DNA from: JAJYKN01 sp045403145
GTDB taxonomy: Bacteria > Nitrospirota > UBA9217
DNA: 14,203 nt
NCBI GenBank assembly: GCA_045403145.1
Contig: JAXIPA010000150.1
Coordinates: forward strand, 1 to 14,203
Reading direction: 5' to 3'
The translations under genes were made by a program, and so were the position numbers. This document shows, one piece after another, positions 8,501 to 13,755 of the stretch (positions are counted from its first letter, which is position 1; each line of letters starts with the position of its first letter). The notes under the pieces are model-generated. The model was given only the letters and a program-made list of their open reading frames with translations, did no database searches and had not been told where the DNA came from.

Positions 8501-9271
8501 ATGAAACATGAATTCAAAAGCAGAGGCGGTCTCGCGCAGAGCCGCAAAGAACGCAAAGAAAAGCTTTACGTCTTGGTTCTTTATTCAATAAGGCAAAACG
8601 CTTTAACGGCTTTCTTTGCGTCTTGGCGTCTTTGCGCGAAAACTGCTTTTGTCTCCGGTTTTGCGATATTCCTCGCGCTTTTTTCCGGGTGCGCCACCAG
8701 AGCCAAGGTCCTGGAGCAGCCCGTTACAGATCAAGGACCATCCGTGGCGCGGCTCGAAGATGGTCGGCAAGGGTTCGTCATCAGGGAAAACCCGGGCATG
8801 GATGCTGAGTCGCGCGGTGAATTCGAGCGCGCCGTCGCCATGATGAACGACGGGGAAAATGACAAGGCCATCGAACTTCTGACAAAGGTGATCGAGCGCT
8901 CACCGGGCGTCACGGCGCCTTATATCAATATTGCGGTGGCCTACATGCGGACCAACAAGTTCGATCCGGCAGAGCAGCACCTCAAGACGGCTCTGGGACT
9001 GGTTCCTAATCACCCGGTGGCCAGTAATGAATATGGGTTGCTGCTTCGCAAGGGCGGCCGTTTTAAGGAGGCCCGGGAGATCTATGAGAAGGCGCTCGCG
9101 AGTTTTCCGGACTATCTTCCCGTCCATAGAAATCTCGGGATCCTCTGTGATCTGTATCTCAACGACCCGGAATGCGCGCTCAAACAATTCGAGATTTACA
9201 GCGAGGGGATGCCCGTTGACGCGCAGGTCAAAATCTGGATTGCCGAGCTTCACATGCGGCTCGGACATTAG
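8501..9271 (+). CDS. TPR lipoprotein with repeat-extended leader
   Basis: This 256-aa protein starts at an ATG preceded by GAGAGAGG at 8485-8492, 25 bp after the previous gene. The export signal lies unusually far in: FVSGFAIFLALFSGC, with the lipobox Cys at residue 64. Residues of about 10-47 come from an inverted repeat inserted between a native start (MKHEFKSRG) and the hydrophobic core. No in-frame ATG or GTG follows the repeat; a TTG near 8573 is the only other start-like codon. The mature part has about four TPRs (AIELLTKVIERSPGVTAPY, AEQHLKTALGLVPNHPVA, AREIYEKALASFPDYLPVH and ALKQFEIYSEGMPVD). Size and layout recall small TPR lipoproteins such as PilF or myxobacterial GltE/AglT, but identity is not shown. 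It is likely a periplasmic assembly or adaptor factor of the same complex as its neighbours. Confidence 0.85.
   Translation: MKHEFKSRGGLAQSRKERKEKLYVLVLYSIRQNALTAFFASWRLCAKTAFVSGFAIFLALFSGCATRAKVLEQPVTDQGPSVARLEDGRQGFVIRENPGMDAESRGEFERAVAMMNDGENDKAIELLTKVIERSPGVTAPYINIAVAYMRTNKFDPAEQHLKTALGLVPNHPVASNEYGLLLRKGGRFKEAREIYEKALASFPDYLPVHRNLGILCDLYLNDPECALKQFEIYSEGMPVDAQVKIWIAELHMRLGH
8529..8643. repeat. GCGCAAAG-type inverted repeat inside the lipoprotein leader
   Basis: The left arm (about 8529-8562) reads CTCGCGCAGAGCCGCAAAGA followed by ACGCAAAGAAA. The right arm (about 8610-8643) is its imperfect complement, with TTTCTTTGCGTCTTGGCGTC then TTTGCGCGAAA. The spacer of about 47 bp is AT-richer. 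The pattern of TTTGCG / CGCAAAG words matches a dispersed repeat I recall from many proteobacterial genomes. Exact borders are uncertain by a few bases. It lies wholly within the coding region of the TPR lipoprotein and keeps its frame. Confidence 0.75.
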
Positions 9272-9292
9272 GTGAAGATAATGTCAATATTT

Positions 9293-9391
9293 TAACCACA
9301 GATGAACACGGGTTTCGTCTTCGCCTCAACGCACAGATTAAAATATTTTTTATCTGAGTTCATCCGTGTGCGGCGCAGCCGCCTGTGGTTA
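9293..9391. repeat. TAACCACAG...CTGTGGTTA palindromic repeat between genes
   Basis: This is the only long non-coding gap inside the gene set (9272-9443). It holds a third repeat type. Its ends are TAACCACAG (9293-9301) and CTGTGGTTA (9383-9391). Inside, GATGAACACGG on the left is mirrored by TTCATCCGTG on the right, and a tight hairpin GCGGC-GCA-GCCGC sits at 9370-9382. I recall this AACCACAGATGAACAC repeat from many proteobacterial genomes. It could fold into a long stem in mRNA and affect transcription or mRNA stability between the TPR gene and the motor genes. No obvious promoter is seen in the rest of the gap. Confidence 0.8.
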
Positions 9392-9443
9392 GAAATGGGT
9401 TACTTCCGGCTTGTCCGGCTTAGGTGAAAAGAAGGGAGGGAAT

Positions 9444-9734
9444 ATGTATCGAAATCTTTTGCTTTGGCTGTGTCTGCTTCTGGCATTGCTCAGCACGGCC
9501 ATGGCCGAGGACAAGGACCACGTAGCCAAAGAATCGGCGGCCAAAGAACTTTCGGGCATGTCAATCATCGGTAATGATGAAGCCCCGAAAGCCCTGTATA
9601 TCGTGCCGTGGAAAAGCTCTGAAATCGGTGTGGAGACAAGTTTGAGCATGATGTTGACCGAAAGTGCCATGCCGGTGGATCGGGATGTTTTTAAGCGGCA
9701 ATTGGATTTTTTCGAAGTCAGCACCAAAAAATAA
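9444..9734 (+). CDS. Small secreted conserved-looking protein, unknown role
   Basis: The protein is 96 aa from the ATG at 9444, chosen because GGGAGGG (9434-9440) lies just upstream; the longer frame from 9411 lacks a ribosome site and would bury the leader. Residues 1-22 are a strong signal peptide (MYRNLLLWLCLLLALLSTAMA|ED). The mature 74 residues are largely polar. They contain two stretches that look motif-like: GNDEAPKALYIVPWK, and PVDRDVFKRQLDF near the C-terminus. No known domain is recognised. Its place 38 bp before the ExbB gene suggests a periplasmic partner of the motor. I recall similar short proteins in the same position in related gene sets, but cannot verify this here. Confidence 0.8.
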   Translation: MYRNLLLWLCLLLALLSTAMAEDKDHVAKESAAKELSGMSIIGNDEAPKALYIVPWKSSEIGVETSLSMMLTESAMPVDRDVFKRQLDFFEVSTKK

Positions 9735-9772
9735 CTTCGTTGTCTCGTTAGCGAAAAAGGAGGAATAAAAAG

Positions 9773-10489
9773 ATGCATACAATAGTAAGGTTTTTCCAGA
9801 TGGGTGGGCTCTTCATGTTCCCTATTGCACTCACGTTGGTGGTCGGTCTGGCTATCGCGTTTGAACGCTGGGTTCAATTGAAGCGCGACACGGCCGCAAA
9901 CAAAAATTTGTGGGACTTGCTGTATCCGGCGCTGGTCAAGGGAGAGTTCGATAAAGCCCGGGAAATTGCCAACAAGGACAAATCCAGTATGGCGCAAATG
10001 CTGGGGATGGGCTTAGCGCGCCAGGGGGCGGTCAGGCGACGGGAAGACATAGAAATAGCCATGGAAGAAAGCATGATGGAGATAGTTCCTCAATTGGAAA
10101 AGCGCACACCGTACCTGGCGCTGCTCTCAAATATCGCCACCCTGTTTGGACTGCTCGGCACCATCATGGGTCTTATCATGGCCTTCACCGCGGTTGCCAC
10201 TGCGAGCCCCGCCGAGAAGGCAGCCCTGCTCGCGGCCAGCATTGCCGAGGCTATGAACTGCACTGCCTTTGGTCTGATGTCCGCGATCCCGCTTCTCCTG
10301 CTCCATGCACGCCTGACAACTATCACGGGTCAGATTGTGAACAGCATGGAGATGGCATCGGTAAAGGCGCTCAATACTATATCCAATTTTACCAAGCGTC
10401 AATTTGATCAGGCGCCCTTTGACAGATCTCCAATTCTATCAGGCGCCAATCTGACAGGAGCTGATCATGCCCAGACGATATCACAGTAA
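9773..10489 (+). CDS. exbB: ExbB/TolQ/MotA-family proton channel subunit
   Basis: This 238-aa inner-membrane protein has AAGGAGGA (9756-9763) ahead of its ATG. It has three predicted membrane helices: about 11-30 (GGLFMFPIALTLVVGLAIAF), 116-140 (with IATLFGLLGTIMG) and 152-178 (IAEAMNCTAFGLMSAIP). This is the ExbB/TolQ arrangement, with a cytoplasmic loop between helices 1 and 2. The polar Thr130 in helix 2 and Thr164 in helix 3 sit where the family lines its proton path. In known systems an ExbB pentamer surrounds an ExbD dimer and converts proton-motive force into movement of a TonB/TolA-like arm. The gene overlaps the following ExbD gene by 23 bp, so the two are translationally linked. The C-terminal tail after residue 205 is longer than needed for the core fold. 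Which client it drives is inferred from neighbours: the AgmX-type TonB-like protein downstream. Confidence 0.93.
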   Translation: MHTIVRFFQMGGLFMFPIALTLVVGLAIAFERWVQLKRDTAANKNLWDLLYPALVKGEFDKAREIANKDKSSMAQMLGMGLARQGAVRRREDIEIAMEESMMEIVPQLEKRTPYLALLSNIATLFGLLGTIMGLIMAFTAVATASPAEKAALLAASIAEAMNCTAFGLMSAIPLLLLHARLTTITGQIVNSMEMASVKALNTISNFTKRQFDQAPFDRSPILSGANLTGADHAQTISQ

Positions 10490-10976
10490 AAGGGGAAGGG
10501 CGCAATCATTCGATACGGACCTCATGCACGTCCTGAACCTGACACCGATGATGGATATTCTTACCGTTTTGGTGGTCTTTCTGCTCATCACCGCGGTCTT
10601 TACGAGTATTACGATCATGGAATTGAGCGTCCCGACCAGCGCCGGCGCATCTGCTGCTAGCAAGCCGAATTTCGCCATCGAGGTGATCGTTCGCAATGCA
10701 GGGCTGCAGATTGCCAACGGATCATCCGTGGAGGCTGCGATTCCGAAAAAAGACGACAAATACGATATCGAGCTGCTGTCCAAAATGCTCCTTCGACTGA
10801 AAGCCCAGTACCCGGAGAAGGAAGACGCGACAATTTTGATGGAGCCGAAGATCGAATACGACTATCTGATTCAGATCATGGATGCGGTACGCGGCGCTGA
10901 AGTGCGGGCGGAAGGAAGCTCAGAGGTCAGGAAAATAGTTCTCTTTCCAAAGGTATCCATAGGAGACGCGCCATGA
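10467..10976 (+). CDS. exbD: ExbD/TolR-family protein, first copy
   Basis: This 169-aa protein has one N-terminal membrane helix (about 22-45: LNLTPMMDILTVLVVFLLI). It carries the family's key protonatable aspartate, Asp30 in the TPMMD motif. The rest is a periplasmic ExbD/TolR-type domain (FAIEVIVRNAGLQIANG; MDAVRGAEV; IVLFPKVSIG). ACAGGAG (10454-10460) supports the ATG, which lies inside the end of the ExbB gene. The stop overlaps the start of the second ExbD gene (ATGA). It is longer than E. coli ExbD (141 aa), mainly through insertions in the periplasmic domain. It should pair with ExbB and either homodimerise or heterodimerise with the second copy. Confidence 0.92.
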   Translation: MPRRYHSKRGRAQSFDTDLMHVLNLTPMMDILTVLVVFLLITAVFTSITIMELSVPTSAGASAASKPNFAIEVIVRNAGLQIANGSSVEAAIPKKDDKYDIELLSKMLLRLKAQYPEKEDATILMEPKIEYDYLIQIMDAVRGAEVRAEGSSEVRKIVLFPKVSIGDAP

Positions 10977-11476
10977 GAGACAGCAGACGTATGAAACGGA
11001 TGGAGCGTAACAACAGGAAAGGTCAGGAGGTTACCGGTCTCGGTCTGAACCTGATACCGATGATGGATGTGCTCTGCGTTCTGGTGTTCTTTCTGCTTTT
11101 TCACTCATTCAACGGTGATATGCCGGAACAGCGGATCGCGCTGCCTGATTCTGTTGTCGAGACCAAGCCAAGGGAAACAGTGGTGATCGTGGTCAGCCCC
11201 GAAGCAGTAATGGTTCAGGGCGAAGCCGTGATCGGCACCTCTGAACTTCTTAATGACAGCATCGGGACAGTTTATGCAGTAAGAGACCGACTGAGACAGA
11301 TTGAGCACAATAGTAACGGGACAAGCGCCAGAACGGATGCCGAAAGCATGGAAATCACTCTCCTTGCTGATAAAACGATTCCGTTCAAAGTGCTTAAAAA
11401 AATAATGACAACCTGCACGGCCTCTGGATACGGAAGGATTTCCCTTGCCGTTGAGCAGAAGGCCGTAAAGAGCTAG
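10973..11476 (+). CDS. exbD: ExbD/TolR-family protein, second copy
   Basis: This 167-aa protein has a basic N-terminus (RRMKRMERNNRKG), one membrane helix (about 24-46) and the conserved aspartate Asp32 in LNLIPMMDVLCVL, so it too should be proton-active. A periplasmic domain follows, ending in CTASGYGRISLAVEQK, which fits the ExbD/TolR C-terminal strand. Sequence similarity to the first copy is confined mostly to the membrane helix, so they are old paralogs, not a recent duplication. AGGAG at 10961-10965 and ATGA overlap indicate coupled translation. Two non-identical ExbDs beside one ExbB match the AglR/AglQ/AglS arrangement of myxobacterial gliding motors. A stop at 11474 is followed 10 bp later by the TonB-like gene. 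Confidence 0.91.
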   Translation: MRDSRRMKRMERNNRKGQEVTGLGLNLIPMMDVLCVLVFFLLFHSFNGDMPEQRIALPDSVVETKPRETVVIVVSPEAVMVQGEAVIGTSELLNDSIGTVYAVRDRLRQIEHNSNGTSARTDAESMEITLLADKTIPFKVLKKIMTTCTASGYGRISLAVEQKAVKS

Positions 11477-11486
11477 TGGGGCTGCC

Positions 11487-12890
11487 GTGAATACATCCAT
11501 GTTAGCAGAGGACACGTTAGCAGAGGAATTGGCGCACCTTCAGGCCCAAATCGAGCAAACCCGGCAACAACACGGGGTGCTGGAAGAAGAGTTGCGCGTT
11601 GTAGAAGCGGAGCTGGCAACGTATTCCGCCGATAGACAGCGGTTCGATGCATTGCGGGACGTCTGCAATGCGCTCGACAAACTGGGGGGACTGAAAGCGG
11701 ATGAGCTTTTCTGGGAAAGCGTCCAAAATGCCCCCGGACACGTGGAACGGGCGAGGAGCCGGGTTGCCCTCTTTGAGGGAGAAATAAGCGGGATTCTGGA
11801 AAAACAGGCATTTCTCCAGGAGCAGATCAACCGGTGTCTGGATGAACTGAGCATCCTCGACGAAGAAGTGCGTGAAGCTTACGACCGTGAGGAACGGCGC
11901 CAGGAAGATTACGTCATAGAGCGGGAGATTTCGTCCGTTCCTAATCGCGTGATGGTCATGCCATGGACCAAAGAGGCTGAGAGCGAAAGACGCTTCCGCA
12001 AGGCCCTGCTCGTCGCTTTGTTGTACTTTCTCGTTTTTGGCTCTCTGGTTACCCTGTGGAAACTGCCGAAGCTGGTCCGCCCTGCCGTGGCTGTGGTTCC
12101 GGAACGTCTCGTCTCCATGCTGAGAAAGGAGCCGCCCAAGCCTGAGCGGCTGCCTGAACGTCACAAAGAAGAAAAGAAGTCCGAGAAAGATCAGGAAAAG
12201 ACGCCGGAGCAAGCTAAGGAAGAACAACCCAAACCAACCACCGCAGAAACACAAGCTGCGCGCAGCAAAGCTGAGAGCACGGGGGTCCTGGCCTTTAAGG
12301 AGACCTTTAAAGATCTGATGGAAGAAACTCCCGTTGCGCGGCTCGGCGCTGAGGCCCGTCTGAGTAACCAGTCCCCCGTGGCGGCGGGTCAGGCCCGGGC
12401 AAGCCGGTCAATAGTCGCCATGCCGTCAACGGGCGGCGGCTCCAGCGGCGGTATCAGCAATGCGGGAGTCAGCCGCAATATCGGCAGTGGCAACGGGAAT
12501 CGTATTGGCGGTGTGGGTTTTTCCAGGGTAGAAAGTACGGTTGCAGGGCTGGCGGAAGGGGCGAGGCCGCTCAGTTCCGGACCTGGGCCGTCACGAACCG
12601 ACGAAGAGATACAGATCGTCTTCGATAAATACAAGGCGACGCTCTATCGGATGTACAATGCCGAACTGCGCAAGAACCCGACCTTGCGCGGCAAGATTCT
12701 CCTGCTCATCACCATCGAGCCGGGTGGCGAAGTCTCCGCATGTACGATGCAGTCGAACGATCTCGCCTCGTCGGAGTTGGTGTCCCAGATTGTGGAGCGC
12801 GTCAAGAAGTTCAACTTCGGACCAAAGGAGAAAGTTTCCAAGACCACGATTCTGTACCCGATTGATTTCCTGCCCGGAGGCAGTGCCTGA
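11487..12890 (+). CDS. TonB-like force-transducer, AgmX/PglI-type C-terminal domain
   Basis: The 467-aa protein most likely starts with GTG at 11487, close behind GTGGGG; an ATG four codons later is possible but sits too far from that site. Residues 1-145 are a Glu/Arg/Leu coiled coil, predicted cytoplasmic because the single membrane helix comes late (172-191, ALLVALLYFLVFGSLVTLW). After it come a Lys/Pro/Glu-rich stretch (205-255), a variable linker, and a Gly/Ser/Asn-rich segment (314-350, GGVGFSRVES). The C-terminal domain (about 371-463) has KYKATLYRMYNAELRKNPTL, RGKILLLITIEPGGEVSAC and FNFGP, matching my knowledge of the AgmX/PglI TonB-like fold. TonB-type arms normally have only a short cytoplasmic start, so the long cytoplasmic coiled coil is unusual. 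It should be driven by ExbB-ExbD and reach periplasmic or outer-membrane partners; whether it contacts the barrel or a TPR lipoprotein is not known. Confidence 0.87.
   Translation: MNTSMLAEDTLAEELAHLQAQIEQTRQQHGVLEEELRVVEAELATYSADRQRFDALRDVCNALDKLGGLKADELFWESVQNAPGHVERARSRVALFEGEISGILEKQAFLQEQINRCLDELSILDEEVREAYDREERRQEDYVIEREISSVPNRVMVMPWTKEAESERRFRKALLVALLYFLVFGSLVTLWKLPKLVRPAVAVVPERLVSMLRKEPPKPERLPERHKEEKKSEKDQEKTPEQAKEEQPKPTTAETQAARSKAESTGVLAFKETFKDLMEETPVARLGAEARLSNQSPVAAGQARASRSIVAMPSTGGGSSGGISNAGVSRNIGSGNGNRIGGVGFSRVESTVAGLAEGARPLSSGPGPSRTDEEIQIVFDKYKATLYRMYNAELRKNPTLRGKILLLITIEPGGEVSACTMQSNDLASSELVSQIVERVKKFNFGPKEKVSKTTILYPIDFLPGGSA
11501..11527 (+). repeat. 12-bp direct repeat near the start of the TonB-like gene
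   Basis: GTTAGCAGAGGA occurs at 11501-11512 and again at 11516-11527, with CAC between, a 15-bp period. It encodes LAEDTLAEE. This is a small in-frame duplication at the N-terminus, probably of slippage origin, and has no evident function. Confidence 0.8.
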
Positions 12891-12956
12891 GGCTGGAGAC
12901 TGAAGCCGGGTTCCAAGAAGACGTAGTGAGGAACGATATTATTAAAAGCAGAAATA

Positions 12957-12975
12957 CGATGCATTGCGTGCATCG
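12957..12975 (+). promoter_or_regulatory. Hairpin just upstream of the Pal-like gene
   Basis: CGATGCA (12957-12963), loop TTGCG, TGCATCG (12969-12975) form a perfect 7-bp stem. It lies 8 bp before the ribosome site GGGAGGA (12984-12990) of the Pal-like gene, in the 106-bp gap after the TonB-like gene. There is no T-run after it, so it is unlikely to be an intrinsic terminator. It may stabilise the 5' end of a processed transcript or influence translation. No clear promoter boxes were seen, though GATATTATTAAAA (12934-12946) is AT-rich. Confidence 0.45.
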
Positions 12976-12996
12976 AAAACCAAGGGAGGATTTGCT

Positions 12997-13578
12997 ATGA
13001 ACTGGATGAACAGAAAGAAGACGTGGTGTTTAATGGTTGTCGTATGTATTGGGATGCTGGCTCTCTGGGGGTGTCCAAAAAAGACCGAGATTTCGGCTGT
13101 ACCTGAAACACAACGGGAAGAGACGCCGGCTGCAGCAGCGACGGCCCAACCCGCCGCAGAAGCGACAGCTCAACCCGAGCAGAAGGCGGAAGCAGCGAAA
13201 CCTGAAGTCGGAGAAACCAGGGAGCGGGCAGCCGTGGCTCCTGCCGGCCTTCGGCCTGTGTATTTCGATTTTAACCAGGCTCTTATCGAGGCTGAAGCCG
13301 GTGCGATCATGAAGGCGAATGCTGAATGGCTCAAGGCTCACCCGCAAATAAAGGTCAGGATCGAGGGTAATTGCGATGAACGGGGGGCTAATGAGTATAA
13401 CCAGGCCCTCGGCCAGCGTCGCGCGGCAAGCGCTAAAAAATATCTTACCGATATGGGCATTTCCGGGCAGCGTATTTCACTTATCAGCTACGGAAAGGAG
13501 AAGTCGAGTTGTACCAATAGTACCGAAAGCTGCTGGCAGAAGAACAGAAGAGATGACTTTGCCGTTGTGTCCGACTAA
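12997..13578 (+). CDS. pal: Pal-like OmpA-domain peptidoglycan-binding lipoprotein
   Basis: It is 193 aa from the ATG at 12997, selected for GGGAGGA at 12984-12990. The leader is MNWMNRKKTW plus a hydrophobic core and a lipobox ending LWGC, with Cys26 lipidated. A linker follows (about 27-83), rich in Ala, Gln, Pro and Glu with the near-repeat ATAQPAAE / ATAQPEQK. The OmpA/MotB-type domain (about 86-190) has VYFDFNQALIEAEA, then GNCDERGANEYNQALGQRRA, then SYGKE and QKNRR. Asp127 and Arg141/142 match the residues that bind diaminopimelate in Pal. Two cysteines, C172 and C179 in SSCTNSTESCW, could form a disulfide near the binding site. Length is close to E. coli Pal (173 aa) plus the linker. 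Here it closes the gene set, downstream of an ExbB/ExbD motor, but no TolB lies nearby, so it may anchor this machine to the cell wall. Confidence 0.92.
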   Translation: MNWMNRKKTWCLMVVVCIGMLALWGCPKKTEISAVPETQREETPAAAATAQPAAEATAQPEQKAEAAKPEVGETRERAAVAPAGLRPVYFDFNQALIEAEAGAIMKANAEWLKAHPQIKVRIEGNCDERGANEYNQALGQRRAASAKKYLTDMGISGQRISLISYGKEKSSCTNSTESCWQKNRRDDFAVVSD

Positions 13579-13676
13579 ATGTCCTGAATATTCAAGATGC
13601 CCGCGTCATCTGAGTGAGGAAAATTCAGCAGGGCAGGGAAACAGTCTCATATTTGTCTATATTGTAATTTCGGGGC

Positions 13677-13700
13677 GCCGAGGGTTGCCTTTCCCTCGGC
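13677..13700 (+). terminator. Hairpin downstream of the Pal-like gene, possible terminator
   Basis: GCCGAGGG (13677-13684) pairs with CCCTCGGC (13693-13700) across an 8-base loop, giving a GC-rich 8-bp stem. It lies about 100 bp after the Pal-like stop, before the unrelated TIR gene. No T-run follows, so it is not a classic intrinsic terminator; it may be an mRNA-stabilising end. The rest of the 13579-13755 gap is AT-richer and shows no gene. Confidence 0.45.
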
Positions 13701-13755
13701 ACCCGCTTCTAACAAAAGTATCGCAATAAATTCACCCTGCATATCTATTGAAAAT

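Noticed and set aside
9411..9443. Earlier ATG for the 96-aa protein
   Set aside because: It would add 11 polar residues before a normal signal peptide and lacks a ribosome site, while the ATG at 9444 has a strong one.
12964..12996. Earlier TTG start for the Pal-like protein
   Set aside because: The TTG lies in the loop of a hairpin and the extra residues spoil a normal lipoprotein leader. The ATG at 12997 has GGGAGGA upstream.
9773..13578. Reading this as the standard Tol-Pal operon
   Set aside because: TolA, TolB and CpoB/YbgF are absent, there are two ExbDs, and the arm has an AgmX-type domain with a long cytoplasmic part.
2..13578. Calling the set a gliding motility locus
   Set aside because: The parts resemble Agl-Glt, but the cytoplasmic GltI-, AglZ- and MglA-like parts are not in view and ExbB/AgmX/TPR sets also occur in non-gliding bacteria as far as I know. 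Kept as an analogy only.
13640..13670. Promoter for the TIR gene in the AT-rich stretch TTGTCTATATTGTAAT
   Set aside because: Possible -35 and -10 words overlap or have wrong spacing, so no pair can be supported.
13376..13729. 117-codon + frame overlapping the end of the Pal-like gene
   Set aside because: It runs out of frame through the OmpA domain and the non-coding gap, with no domain. It is a shadow frame.
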